A DNA stretch of 64,000 nt from Flavobacterium wongokense (GCF_021608265.1 NZ_JAKIHP010000003.1:372001-436000), one strand, 5' to 3'. Positions 21,902-30,809 are shown, counted from the stretch's first letter. Notes: generated by a model not told the origin, from the sequence alone. Made by a program: numbers and translations.

Positions 21902-23359
21902 ATGAAAAAAGAAATCAAAATAATCGGTTCCGGATTTGCTTCACTTGCCGCTGCATGTTATTTGGCTCAGCAAGGGAATGAAGTTACCGTTTATGAAAAA
22001 AACGCTACCATTGGTGGAAGGGCGAGGCAGTTAAAGCGTGACGGATTTACTTTTGACATTGGTCCAACCTGGTATTGGATGCCCGATGTGTTTGAACGTT
22101 TCTTTGCCGATTTTGGCAAAAAGCCATCAGACTATTATGAACTCAAAAAGCTGTCACCTGCATATCAGGTGTATTTTGGTGTAAATGATTTTGTGACCAT
22201 TGCCGACAATCTTCCTGAAATCATAACGACATTTGAGAGCATCGAGAAAGGAAGTGGTTATAAACTCGCCAGTTTTATGGCAGAAGCCCAGAGTAATTAC
22301 GAAATTGCCATTAAAGACTTGGTTTACCGGCCTGGAATTTCTGCACTGGAATTGGTTACCCTTGAGACCATAAAAAAAATGAATCAGTTCTTTGGGAACA
22401 TATCGAAAGACATTCGCAGGAAATTTAACAACCCGAAGCTAATCCAAATCCTAGAATTCCCCGTACTTTTCTTAGGAGCAAAACCTTCTGACACACCTTC
22501 ATTTTATAATTTTATGAATTTTGCTGATTTTGGTTTGGGAACCTGGCATCCAAAAAAAGGAATGTACAGTGTTATTTTGGCAATGGAAAAGTTGGCCAAA
22601 GGACTTGGTGTTATGATAAACACCAACTCTACTATTGAAAAAATAATCATTGAAAATGGAGTTGCCAATGCGCTGGTTGTAAATGGTGAAATTGTCAAAG
22701 GCGATATTATCCTGAGCGGTGCCGATTATCATCACAGTGAAAGTTTAATGGATCAGAAATACCGCGTTTATTCTGAAAGCTATTGGGAGAATCGGACCTT
22801 TGCACCTTCTTCACTCCTATTTTATGTTGGTTTTGATTCGGAAATAAAAAACGTAGAACATCATAGTTTGTTTTTTGATGTTGATTTTGACCTGCATGCG
22901 CGTGCAATTTATGACGACCCACAATGGCCAAAGGAGCCTTTATTCTATGCCAGTTTTCCATCAAAAACTGATGCAGATGCTGCTCCTGAAGGAAAGGAAG
23001 CAGCAATATTCCTAATTCCTTTAGCTCCTGGACTAGAAGATACTTCAGCACTAAGGGAGGAATATTTTGAAAAAATCATTTCCCGATTTGAAAGACTGAC
23101 ACAACAATCGGTGAGGGATAAAATCCTTTTTAAGGAATCATTTTGTGTAAATGATTTTATAAAGGAATACAATTCGTATAAAGGGAACGCATACGGTTTG
23201 GCCAATACCTTACTGCAGACCGCTTTTTTAAGGCCCAAATTGAAAAGCGGGAAGGTTAAGAATCTTTTTTTTACAGGGCAGTTAACCGTTCCTGGCCCTG
23301 GTGTTCCGCCAGCATTAATATCAGGAAAACTCGTATCCGAACTTATAAACAAAACTTAA
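21902..23359 (+). CDS. crtI: Phytoene desaturase
   Basis: The start chosen is ATG 21902 (MKKEIKIIGSGFASLAAACY); an upstream in-frame ATG at 21869 would overlap the operator and promoter. The 485-residue enzyme has the N-terminal FAD-binding Rossmann motif followed by EKNATIGGRARQ, a GPTWYWMP segment, and a C-terminal FAD signature GQLTVPGPGVPPALISGKL. This is the CrtI type, which desaturates phytoene stepwise to lycopene. It is membrane-associated and uses FAD. It opens the crt operon and is 11 bases from crtB. The motifs fit CrtI rather than the CrtD or CrtN branches, although those share the fold. Confidence 0.93.
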   Translation: MKKEIKIIGSGFASLAAACYLAQQGNEVTVYEKNATIGGRARQLKRDGFTFDIGPTWYWMPDVFERFFADFGKKPSDYYELKKLSPAYQVYFGVNDFVTIADNLPEIITTFESIEKGSGYKLASFMAEAQSNYEIAIKDLVYRPGISALELVTLETIKKMNQFFGNISKDIRRKFNNPKLIQILEFPVLFLGAKPSDTPSFYNFMNFADFGLGTWHPKKGMYSVILAMEKLAKGLGVMINTNSTIEKIIIENGVANALVVNGEIVKGDIILSGADYHHSESLMDQKYRVYSESYWENRTFAPSSLLFYVGFDSEIKNVEHHSLFFDVDFDLHARAIYDDPQWPKEPLFYASFPSKTDADAAPEGKEAAIFLIPLAPGLEDTSALREEYFEKIISRFERLTQQSVRDKILFKESFCVNDFIKEYNSYKGNAYGLANTLLQTAFLRPKLKSGKVKNLFFTGQLTVPGPGVPPALISGKLVSELINKT

Positions 23360-23370
23360 TTTTACAAGGC

Positions 23371-24210
23371 ATGAAATCACTTTTTGACAAAATATCATTT
23401 GATTGTAGCAGGAATGTAACGCAATCCTATAGTACATCGTTTTCTGTCGCTGTAAAAATGTTGGCACCAAACATCCGGCAGGATATTTATAACATTTATG
23501 GATTTGTGCGTTTTGCTGACGAAATTGTAGATACGTTCCATGATTATGACAAGGAAAAGTTATTCGAAATGTTTGAGAAAGATCTGGAAAGTGCTTTGGA
23601 GAAAAAAATCAGCTTAAATCCTGTGCTTAATTCTTTTCAGCATACGGTCCATAAATACAATATCCCAAAAACCATGATTGATTCTTTTATGGGTAGCATG
23701 AAATTGGATTTACAAAAAACGGAATATAAATCGTTTGAGGAATACAATGAGTATATTTATGGCTCGGCTGATGTTGTAGGCCTGATGTGCTTAAAGGTTT
23801 TTGTAAATGGCGATGATACTAAATTTAGCGAATTAAAACACGCCGCAATGCGATTGGGTTCTGCATTCCAGAAAGTAAATTTTCTGCGTGACCTGAAAAC
23901 GGATTATGAGGAACTGAACCGGACTTACTTTCCCAACACCGATTTATCATGTTTGGATGAATGTTCGAAACAAGACATCATCAGGGAAATTGAAGCCGAT
24001 TTTGAAGCGGGTTTCCAGGGAATATTAAAACTACCTTTGGAAGCAAAATTTGGGGTTTATACAGCTTATGTTTATTATAAAAAATTATTGTCCAAATTAA
24101 AAAAGACACCATCGGTTGAAATCAAGAACACCCGGATCCGTGTTCCGGATTATGAAAAGTTTGGGCTTTTGGCTAAGTGTTATGTTAACTATCGTTTGAA
24201 TTTATTGTAA
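23371..24210 (+). CDS. crtB: Phytoene synthase
   Basis: The 279-residue enzyme joins two geranylgeranyl diphosphates to phytoene. It shows the first Asp-rich motif DEIVD (Asp50-Asp54) and the second, DLKTD (Asp174-Asp178, in NFLRDLKTDYEELNRTYFP), which hold Mg2+ and the diphosphates. It follows crtI by 11 bases and precedes crtZ by 4, so translation is probably coupled. The pair with CrtI and the typical SYSTSFS beginning separate it from squalene synthase. Confidence 0.94.
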   Translation: MKSLFDKISFDCSRNVTQSYSTSFSVAVKMLAPNIRQDIYNIYGFVRFADEIVDTFHDYDKEKLFEMFEKDLESALEKKISLNPVLNSFQHTVHKYNIPKTMIDSFMGSMKLDLQKTEYKSFEEYNEYIYGSADVVGLMCLKVFVNGDDTKFSELKHAAMRLGSAFQKVNFLRDLKTDYEELNRTYFPNTDLSCLDECSKQDIIREIEADFEAGFQGILKLPLEAKFGVYTAYVYYKKLLSKLKKTPSVEIKNTRIRVPDYEKFGLLAKCYVNYRLNLL

Positions 24211-24214
24211 AGTC

Positions 24215-24658
24215 ATGCTTCTGAATATATTCGTTTTTATACTTACCTTCTGCATTATGGAATTCATGGCGTGGTTTAGCCATAAATATGTGATGCATGG
24301 CTTTTTGTGGAACCTGCACGCCGACCATCATAAAAAAGACCATGATTCGTGGTTTGAGCGTAACGATGCCTTTTTTATATTTTATGCTGTCGTAAGCATT
24401 GGGTTCTTTTTACTTTGGCAGAATGACATTTTGGAAATAGGGCTGGCAATTGGGTTGGGAATATTTGCTTACGGCTTGGCCTATTTTACAGTTCATGACA
24501 TCTTTATCCATCAGCGTTTTAAATTGTTTCGTAATGCGAACAATCGTTATGCAAGAGCAGTTAGAAGAGCTCACAAAATGCACCATAAACATTTGGGTAA
24601 GGAAGAAGGTGAATGCTTTGGAATGCTTGTAGTACCGTGGAAATACTTTAAAAAATAA
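24215..24658 (+). CDS. crtZ: Beta-carotene hydroxylase (CrtZ type)
   Basis: The 147-residue membrane di-iron enzyme of the fatty-acid-hydroxylase/sterol-desaturase superfamily shows four His clusters: HKYVMH, HADHH, HDIFIHQR and HKMHHKH. It adds hydroxyl groups at C3 of beta-carotene rings, giving zeaxanthin, the yellow pigment typical of Flavobacterium. It is the last gene of the operon. A lycopene cyclase, needed to make its substrate, is not present in this window. A bidirectional terminator follows. Confidence 0.93.
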   Translation: MLLNIFVFILTFCIMEFMAWFSHKYVMHGFLWNLHADHHKKDHDSWFERNDAFFIFYAVVSIGFFLLWQNDILEIGLAIGLGIFAYGLAYFTVHDIFIHQRFKLFRNANNRYARAVRRAHKMHHKHLGKEEGECFGMLVVPWKYFKK

Positions 24659-24660
24659 AA

Positions 24661-24690
24661 AGCCCTGAATTTCTTCAGGACTTTCTTTTT
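24661..24690. terminator. Bidirectional terminator between crtZ and the DUF4252 operon
   Basis: AGCCCTGAA (24661-24669) pairs with TTCAGGACT (24674-24682) with one mismatch. T-rich DNA follows on the plus strand and also on the minus strand. Confidence 0.6.
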
Positions 24691-24712
24691 AAAATAACTA
24701 CCTCTAATAAAA

Positions 24713-25246
24713 TTATTTAATCAAACCTTGTAGTGGTTTTAATTGTTCCATATCCAATTTTGAATCTTTCAATAAGGAAATCATGTTCATAATGTTATTC
24801 GGATTCATATCATCGCCTAAAATCCTAATGACTGCAAATCCGTTTTCTTTCTTTTTAGCATAAAACACAAACTCGTTGATATGGTCCATATCTCCCACAA
24901 AACTCACGGAAGCAGCATCTTTACCTGAACCAAACTTCATCAGTTCCTGATAGTCTTTCCCTTTAAGTATTTGAGTTACTTTTTGGCTTTCGGCTTCAAA
25001 TTGCGCTTTATTTTTGTCATCCAGTTTGAATGCTAAAATATTCATTTTGTCAAAAGATTCTAAAGCGGTTTTTTGTTCAGCTGTTAGCTTTGTTTTGTCC
25101 ATGTTGATGATACTTGGAGAAACATCGACACTAATGAAATCTTTCTTTTCAGAGCTTTCTACAAAATACTTCTGAAGTGATGGCTCGCTATTACAACCTG
25201 AAAGGAATAATGAAACCAATACAACCGTGTAAAATGCTATCCTCAT
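24713..25246 (-). CDS. DUF4252 lipoprotein
   Basis: The 177-residue protein has a lipoprotein signal with LFLSGC (Cys18). The rest matches the Bacteroidota DUF4252 pattern: an N-terminal SVDVSPSIINMDK segment, a charged helical middle and SVSFVGDMDHINEFVFYAK near residue 120. The function of the family is unknown; it is commonly encoded beside ECF sigma factors. It is the last gene of an operon sigma - anti-sigma - DUF4252 - DUF4252, 6 bases after its sister. Together they are likely envelope-stress outputs, which is inference. Confidence 0.8.
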   Translation of the reverse strand: MRIAFYTVVLVSLFLSGCNSEPSLQKYFVESSEKKDFISVDVSPSIINMDKTKLTAEQKTALESFDKMNILAFKLDDKNKAQFEAESQKVTQILKGKDYQELMKFGSGKDAASVSFVGDMDHINEFVFYAKKKENGFAVIRILGDDMNPNNIMNMISLLKDSKLDMEQLKPLQGLIK

Positions 25247-25252
25247 GATTTC

Positions 25253-25795
25253 TTATTTTTGACCTTTAGGCCCTTTGGAGCCTTTTGATGCTTTTTTCAA
25301 ATCGTCACCACCAGGTAAATTCATTTTATCGGTTAAAACCGAAAGCTCATTCAGGTCAAAATCACCCGTTAATGACATTAAAACCGATTGGGATTTTGGT
25401 CCAGCTCCATCAACAAACATCAATAATTCCTTGATTTGTGATTCAGAAGCTCCCGATTTCACATAGATTTTTACGCTTTTACCTTTTTCGGTCATACGCA
25501 TCAATTCGTCCAATGCGGATGATTTGATGTATTTATCTGAAACAGCTCTCATTTCGTCTGCTTTCTTATCGCTTTCCGTAACAAATACCCTAAGGTTGTC
25601 CAATTTCTTGATAAGATTCACGTATTGTTGTGTCTCTTTGTCTTTAGCCTCCATTTTGCCAAGCATCGTAAACATTTTCTTGTTGACAATTACAGTTGCA
25701 ATATCGTCCTGTCCGTCAAATTTGTCAAAAACGCTTTGAGCAAAAAAGGTATTTGCAGTTAAAACCAATACTAATGTTAAAAATATTTTCTTCAT
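25253..25795 (-). CDS. DUF4252 exported protein
   Basis: Starting at the second ATG (25795, MKKIFLTLVLVLTANTFFAQ), the 180-residue product has a normal signal peptide, not a lipobox. The body is DUF4252: DKFDGQDDIATVIVNKKMF at the start, a helix-rich centre and VLMSLTGDFDLNELSVLTDK near the end. It closes with a Gly/Lys tail, KKASKGSKGPKGQK. It is a paralogue of the downstream lipoprotein and lies 14 bases after the anti-sigma gene. No molecular role is known. Confidence 0.8.
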   Translation of the reverse strand: MKKIFLTLVLVLTANTFFAQSVFDKFDGQDDIATVIVNKKMFTMLGKMEAKDKETQQYVNLIKKLDNLRVFVTESDKKADEMRAVSDKYIKSSALDELMRMTEKGKSVKIYVKSGASESQIKELLMFVDGAGPKSQSVLMSLTGDFDLNELSVLTDKMNLPGGDDLKKASKGSKGPKGQK

Positions 25796-25809
25796 GATTT
25801 CCAATTAAT

Positions 25810-26259
25810 TTATTTTTTAAAAATTTTGTTTTTTGATTGTTCGTATTCATTTAAATAACCCATACTTCCGATACCTTTATTTACGCTTTCCGAAATCATT
25901 GCCAGTGCTTTTTGTGTTTCCCTGAAAGCTATCTCGGGATCATTGATCGTGCCTAAATTTTCCTGCTCAGGCTGATTGTAATGATTGAAAGTAAATAAAC
26001 CCACGCCAAGTAAAACTGCCACAGATGCGGCAACAGATAACCAAACTACGCTTTTGCGTTTATTAGTTTTTAATGGAATCGTTGCGGTAAACTGCTCTTG
26101 TTTTGCCTGGACGGCATAAACAAACATTGGCTTGTATTGTTCCAAATGCTGCGCAACATCCGGCGAATTAAAATAATCCTTTAATTCCTTTTCTTCAGCA
26201 ATGCTGGTTTGTGCCTCGAAGTATTTTTCCAGTATTTTTTCTATTCTATCCAATGCCAT
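25810..26259 (-). CDS. Putative anti-sigma factor, single-pass membrane protein
   Basis: The 149-residue protein starts with a cytoplasmic helical part (MALDRIEKILEKYFEAQTSI, EEKELKDYFNSPDVAQHLEQ) like the sigma-binding regions of membrane anti-sigma factors. One membrane helix follows after KTNKRKSVVWLSVAASVAVL, and a short periplasmic domain ends with a basic tail. Its start overlaps the sigma gene by 14 bases, the common arrangement of cognate sigma/anti-sigma pairs. It has no zinc HxxxCxxC motif. The role is inferred from position and topology. Confidence 0.75.
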   Translation of the reverse strand: MALDRIEKILEKYFEAQTSIAEEKELKDYFNSPDVAQHLEQYKPMFVYAVQAKQEQFTATIPLKTNKRKSVVWLSVAASVAVLLGVGLFTFNHYNQPEQENLGTINDPEIAFRETQKALAMISESVNKGIGSMGYLNEYEQSKNKIFKK

Positions 26260-26755
26260 AATGATGTGTTTTTATCATTTTTTCTCTTATCGATTTTCGT
26301 GCTCTTGATAATGCCGTACGTATAGCCTGCTCATTCATTTCTAAGACTTTGCTCATTTCCTCAAACTCCATTTCCTCAATGTCCCTCATTTGAACAATCA
26401 GCTTTTGCTGTTCCGGTAAATCATTCATTATTCTTTCAACCCAACTCCAGGTGTCGCTGTCTTCAACCTTTTGCTGTAGGCTTGCTTCCCTGTCAGTGAA
26501 ATTATTGTGGACAATTTTCATATTGCCTGCGCGCTTCGATTTTAATTGATCCAAACAATAATTTTTGGTCATTGTCATCGCTACCGCTTCCACACTCTTA
26601 TATTCATCCAAACTTTCATTTCGGTTCCACAATTTCACCAAAACTTCCTGAGTTGCATCTTCTGCTTCCTCAGTGCTCACAAGCAATCGCTTTGCTACCC
26701 GAAAAAGCTTATCCTTAAAAGGATTTACAAGTTGCATAAACTCATTTTGGTTCAT
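26246..26755 (-). CDS. ECF sigma-70 factor
   Basis: The 169-residue protein has sigma region 2 (LFRVAKRLLVSTEEAEDATQ, EVLVKLWNRNESL) and region 4 (LPEQQKLIVQMRDIEEMEFE, EMNEQAIRTALSRARKSIRE), as in group 4 (ECF) sigma factors. It directs RNA polymerase to a stress regulon when released from its anti-sigma factor. It heads the operon with the anti-sigma and two DUF4252 genes. It is divergent from the S41 protease gene, with a 122-base shared promoter region. Confidence 0.92.
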   Translation of the reverse strand: MNQNEFMQLVNPFKDKLFRVAKRLLVSTEEAEDATQEVLVKLWNRNESLDEYKSVEAVAMTMTKNYCLDQLKSKRAGNMKIVHNNFTDREASLQQKVEDSDTWSWVERIMNDLPEQQKLIVQMRDIEEMEFEEMSKVLEMNEQAIRTALSRARKSIREKMIKTHHYGIG

Positions 26756-26877
26756 TGAAACTACTTTTGGTTATTGGTTGTAAGGTCTAGACGAAAGACA
26801 TTTTTATTTGTTACAAACAAAATACATTTATCCATCTAAACTTAGTAAATTTACGTTTATTAAAATAAAATGCCGTT

Positions 26878-28290
26878 ATGAAAAAGATTATAGTTTCATC
26901 GCTACTCCTGTTGCTGTTTGCAATTTCTTATGGCTGTGATGACAAAGATGACAATGATGTTCCTGCTGCTCTCGAGATAAATGATTTTGTTTGGAAAGGA
27001 ATGAATCTGTATTATTTATGGCAGGAAGATGTTCCTGATTTAGCCGATGACCGCTTTGCCAATCAAACCCAACTGAATACTTTTTTGGAAGCATATGCAT
27101 CTCCGGTCGACTTATTCAACCATCTTCGTGTTGCATCAGCCATCGATCGTTTTAGCGTGATTTACAGCGATTATACTGTGCTTGAAGGAGTGCTTTCGGG
27201 AAATACATTAAACAACGGAATGGATTACGGTTTAAAGTATACCGATACCAGTCAGACCACGGTATTTGGCTGGGTACGTTATATTATTCCAAATTCTGAT
27301 GCTGCAACCAAAGATATTCATCGTGGAGATATTTTTTATGCCATTGATGGAGTTCCATTGACAAACGACAATTACAAAACGCTATTAGCAGCCAATACTT
27401 ACACCATAAACTTGGCAGATTACAGCATTAATGCAGGTGTTGTTACCCTAACACCAAATGGGCAATCAGTAACTTTGACCAAAACCAATCTGGCCGAAAA
27501 TCCTATTTTAATGAGCACCGTTATCAATCAGGGAACGCACAATATTGGCTATCTGATGTATAATGGATTCTATTCGAGTTATGATGGACAGTTAAATACT
27601 GCTTTTGGTTCCCTGGTGTCGCAAAACGTAACTGATTTGGTTTTGGATCTGCGTTATAATTCCGGTGGTTCTGTAGCCACGGCAACCAAACTGGCAAGTA
27701 TGATTACCGGACAGTTCACAGGCCAATTATTTGCCAAAGAACAATGGAATGATAAGGCGCAGTCCTATTTTCTAGCCAATAGTCCGGGTTCGTTGGAAAA
27801 TAAATTTTTTTCAGGCTTAAACGGACTGCATCTCAACAAGGTTTATATTTTGACTACAAAAGCCACTGCTTCTGCCAGCGAATTAGTGGTTAATTGTTTA
27901 AAACCCTATATAGATGTAGTGCAGATTGGGGACTTGACAACTGGTAAAAATGTAGGTTCGATAACCATGTATGACTCACCAACTTATACCAAAACTAATG
28001 TGAATCCGCACCACAAATATGCAATGCAGCCCATAGTACTGAAAGTTGTAGACAAAAATGGTTTTGGCGATTACACAGCCGGAATCGCACCAACAATCCT
28101 TTTACCGGAAAACCTAAATGATTTAGGGATTTTGGGCGATGTAAATGAGCCTTTACTGAATGCAGCCATAAACCAGATTATTGCCAGCGGAAAAATGCTG
28201 CCTCAGGTTCCTGCTGTAATTAACAGGGACTTTACGGATGCCAAATCAATCAATCCGTTGCGAAGTGAAATGTATGTTGAGCATCGATAG
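26878..28290 (+). CDS. S41-family protease, lipoprotein
   Basis: The 470-residue protein has a lipobox (AISYGC, Cys20) followed by an acidic DDKDDND linker. An N-terminal helical region is followed by a PDZ-like domain (SDAATKDIHRGDIFYAIDG). The S41 catalytic core includes NIGYLMYNGF, DLVLDLRYNSGG and TKATASASELV with the nucleophile Ser at 332-334; the general base Lys is in TTGKNVGS. It is probably a cell-envelope processing protease anchored to a membrane facing out of the cytoplasm. The cyclophilin gene follows after 14 bases. The target is unknown. Confidence 0.9.
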   Translation: MKKIIVSSLLLLLFAISYGCDDKDDNDVPAALEINDFVWKGMNLYYLWQEDVPDLADDRFANQTQLNTFLEAYASPVDLFNHLRVASAIDRFSVIYSDYTVLEGVLSGNTLNNGMDYGLKYTDTSQTTVFGWVRYIIPNSDAATKDIHRGDIFYAIDGVPLTNDNYKTLLAANTYTINLADYSINAGVVTLTPNGQSVTLTKTNLAENPILMSTVINQGTHNIGYLMYNGFYSSYDGQLNTAFGSLVSQNVTDLVLDLRYNSGGSVATATKLASMITGQFTGQLFAKEQWNDKAQSYFLANSPGSLENKFFSGLNGLHLNKVYILTTKATASASELVVNCLKPYIDVVQIGDLTTGKNVGSITMYDSPTYTKTNVNPHHKYAMQPIVLKVVDKNGFGDYTAGIAPTILLPENLNDLGILGDVNEPLLNAAINQIIASGKMLPQVPAVINRDFTDAKSINPLRSEMYVEHR

Positions 28291-28304
28291 CAACTTTTTA
28301 TAGT

Positions 28305-28931
28305 ATGAAATACCTACTGCTTTTAATTACCGCCAGCTTTCTGATTTGTTGCAGCAAATCGACTTTCAATCCTGAATGGACTAAGCAAACTGCGCCTCCA
28401 ACCTTTGTTGCCCGTTTTGAAACTTCGAAAGGGAACTTTGATATCGAAGTAACACGGGAATGGTCTCCATTGGCTGCAGATCGCCTGCATCAATTACTGA
28501 CGCATCATTTTTATGACAATGTCCTTTTTTATAGGGTTGTGCCCAATTTTGTGGTGCAGTTTGGCAATATTGATACGACAGTTACCAAGAAATGGGAAAA
28601 GTTTAAAGTGCCCGATGAACCTGTTCTGAAAAGCAATCTCAAGGGTTATGTGAGTTTTGCACGGGCAGGAAAGGAAACCCGCGGAAATGATTTATTCGTC
28701 AATCTTAAGGACAATTCACGTTTGGATACGGTACATTATAGTGATGTTACCGGATTTCCTGTCCTTGGAAAGGTAATAAATGGTATGGAAGTCGTGGAAA
28801 AACTTTATCCTGAATACGGCAATAAACCATTGGACGCTTATGATTCGGTAAGTCCAAACCGCAAAAAATATTTAGCGTTATTCCCAAAGTTGGACTCTAT
28901 AAAAAAGGCTTATATCTTAAAAGGCAAATGA
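28305..28931 (+). CDS. Cyclophilin-type peptidyl-prolyl isomerase, lipoprotein
   Basis: The 208-residue protein has a lipoprotein signal (FLICCSKS). The cyclophilin fold shows FETSKGNFDIEV, FYDNVLFYRVVPNFVVQFG and a GxVxxGMEVVEK-like end (VLGKVINGMEVVEKLY). FYRVVPNFVVQ holds the catalytic Arg of the family. It catalyses cis-trans isomerisation of prolines in exported proteins. It ends one base before the convergent arginase gene, with no room for a separate terminator. Confidence 0.9.
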   Translation: MKYLLLLITASFLICCSKSTFNPEWTKQTAPPTFVARFETSKGNFDIEVTREWSPLAADRLHQLLTHHFYDNVLFYRVVPNFVVQFGNIDTTVTKKWEKFKVPDEPVLKSNLKGYVSFARAGKETRGNDLFVNLKDNSRLDTVHYSDVTGFPVLGKVINGMEVVEKLYPEYGNKPLDAYDSVSPNRKKYLALFPKLDSIKKAYILKGK

Positions 28932-29882
28932 TTATTTTAAAGTCTTAACAACCGATTCAATCAAACCAAGCGCTACCTCAGCCATGGTGTTTTTTTTGTC
29001 ATCCAGGCACGGATTCACCTCAACCACTTCGATGCAAACCGTTTTAGGATTTTTTGCCAAAGCCACCAAAATTTCTTCCGCTTCCTGAGGCGACAAACCA
29101 TCTTTAACCGGAGTTCCTGTTCCGTAAGAAGTTAAATCAGGATCCATCGAATCCACATCAAATGAAACATAAATAATATCACAAGTATTAAGTTTTAAGC
29201 TTATTTCATCAATGACTGCTGAAACTCCTTTTTGACGTAATTCTGCAACAGGATAATTTTTGATTCCGAGTTCCCGGATAATGCAGTCTTCCTGTTCTTC
29301 TGTATCGCGAACCGCAATGTATACAATATCTTCAGGTAAAATTTTAGGGGAAATATTACCAATATTTTTTAATTGATTCCAAAGCAAAACCGTTTCTTCA
29401 CAAACATCATTTACCCTGCATTCCAAATTATCGATATTCAAGGCTGTAGCCAAAGGCATTCCGTGCATGTTGCCTGTTGGTGTCGTGTAGGGTGTATGAA
29501 TGTCGGCATGCGCATCAATCCAGATTACGCCTAATCGCTTATCCGGAAAGGCTGATTTTATTCCGGCTATGGTTCCACCTGCCGAACCGTGGTCTGCCGC
29601 TAATAGTATTGGGAAATCATCATTGGATAAAAGCGAAGAAACCTTTTTGTGAATCTCCTGGTAAATGGTAATTAAACCATCAATTCTTTTGGCAAATTTA
29701 TGCCTTGCAGGAAAATCTAAAAGATGATTGGCATTCTCAATTTTTTGGGTTTGATTTTCACCAAAAATGGCACTTTCTTTTCTTCTTGCTGCTGTTATTA
29801 TGGCTTCGGGGCCAAGAGATGCGCCGCGTGAGCCTGCTGTAATTTCGGATTTGTTGATTAAGAAAACAATATTCTTATGCAT
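28932..29882 (-). CDS. Arginase-family (ureohydrolase) enzyme
   Basis: The 316-residue enzyme has the di-manganese ligand motifs of the arginase/agmatinase/formimidoylglutamase family: ADHGSAGG in place of the usual GGDHS, DAHADIHT, and SFDVDSMDPDLTS. SYGTGTPVKDGLS and the ENTGNMHGMPL-like TPTGNMHGMPLATAL segment favour arginase. It would split arginine into ornithine and urea; no other arginine gene is nearby, so the exact substrate stays open. A combined terminator/promoter segment lies just upstream (29940-29976). Confidence 0.85.
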   Translation of the reverse strand: MHKNIVFLINKSEITAGSRGASLGPEAIITAARRKESAIFGENQTQKIENANHLLDFPARHKFAKRIDGLITIYQEIHKKVSSLLSNDDFPILLAADHGSAGGTIAGIKSAFPDKRLGVIWIDAHADIHTPYTTPTGNMHGMPLATALNIDNLECRVNDVCEETVLLWNQLKNIGNISPKILPEDIVYIAVRDTEEQEDCIIRELGIKNYPVAELRQKGVSAVIDEISLKLNTCDIIYVSFDVDSMDPDLTSYGTGTPVKDGLSPQEAEEILVALAKNPKTVCIEVVEVNPCLDDKKNTMAEVALGLIESVVKTLK

Positions 29883-29939
29883 AAAAGTTTGATTCGAACC
29901 GGAAGTACATTTTCAGTACTACAACGATTTCATAATGGA

Positions 29940-29976
29940 CAAATATAAAAAAGCTTCCCAATTATGAGAAGCTTTG
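29940..29976 (-). terminator. Terminator of the FkbM gene abutting a -7 element for the arginase gene
   Basis: AAAGCTTC (29950-29957) pairs with GAAGCTTT (29968-29975), with a T-run on the minus strand. Directly after the T-run the minus strand reads TATATTTG (29940-29947), an exact -7 element. A nearly identical unit lies at 30834-30871. Confidence 0.65.
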
Positions 29977-29996
29977 TTTATAAGTATTTATTAAAA

Positions 29997-30809
29997 TTAT
30001 GCGATGCCCAAACCTGCAAAAGTAATTATCTCATTTCCCCTAAAAGTCACAGTCTTATAAGGATAATTCATTTTCCTGAAAAACTCCTCAACTTTGATGT
30101 AAGTCGGTGCTCCATTTACAATATGATAGGACGCAATGGCAAAATTGGGTTTGAATTGTTTTATCACTTCTACACAACCATCCAAAGCTTCAATTTCGGC
30201 ACCTTCGATATCCATTTTAATGAAATTCAATTGGGATAGTTTCAATTTTTCTGCCCAGCTGTCAAGGGTCACTGCCTGCTTTTTTACGACATTGGCATTA
30301 TCTGAAAACCAAACTGCAGAAGAGCCAACAGTTCCAGCTTCCTCAAAATCGACCAAAATATTTTCATTCCACAATAACAAATCTTCGATTAAGATATTAT
30401 CGAATAAATCGGTGTTGAGCTGCCTGTTGCTGTTTAAACGTTCTACATTGAATTTGTCCGGTTCAAAGCAGTATACTTTTCCATTTGCTCCTACTTGTTT
30501 GGAAAGAAAGATAGCGATGTGACCAAAATTGGCTCCGGCATCAACGACAATGTCATTCTCTTTGGTTTTGTAAAAATGTTGGTAATAATTAAAATCATCT
30601 GCTATGGGATACAACGCTTCATTCGTCAATAAAGTGGTTTTGCCAAAAGTCGTCTTGTAAATTACCTTATCCTTACTTTTCTTGATGATTTCAAAAGAAA
30701 TTCCTTTTTTTTGGAATAAACCATAAAAAAACAGTTTTATCCTTTCCTTTGCATATCCTTTGGGAACAATATAACTCAGCGTTTTTTTGACTTTTTTCTT
30801 TAAGGACAT
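29997..30809 (-). CDS. FkbM-family methyltransferase
   Basis: The start chosen is ATG 30809 (MSLKKKVKKTLSYIVPKGYA), because a -7 element lies at 30834-30841; an ATG at 30836 is inside it. The 270-residue protein shows motif I VVDAGANFGHIAIFLSKQVG, the acidic CFEPDKFNVERL and the FkbM signature LNFIKMDIEGAEIEAL. These SAM-dependent enzymes often O-methylate sugars of polysaccharides. It stands alone between two near-identical terminators. Substrate unknown. Confidence 0.85.
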   Translation of the reverse strand: MSLKKKVKKTLSYIVPKGYAKERIKLFFYGLFQKKGISFEIIKKSKDKVIYKTTFGKTTLLTNEALYPIADDFNYYQHFYKTKENDIVVDAGANFGHIAIFLSKQVGANGKVYCFEPDKFNVERLNSNRQLNTDLFDNILIEDLLLWNENILVDFEEAGTVGSSAVWFSDNANVVKKQAVTLDSWAEKLKLSQLNFIKMDIEGAEIEALDGCVEVIKQFKPNFAIASYHIVNGAPTYIKVEEFFRKMNYPYKTVTFRGNEIITFAGLGIA

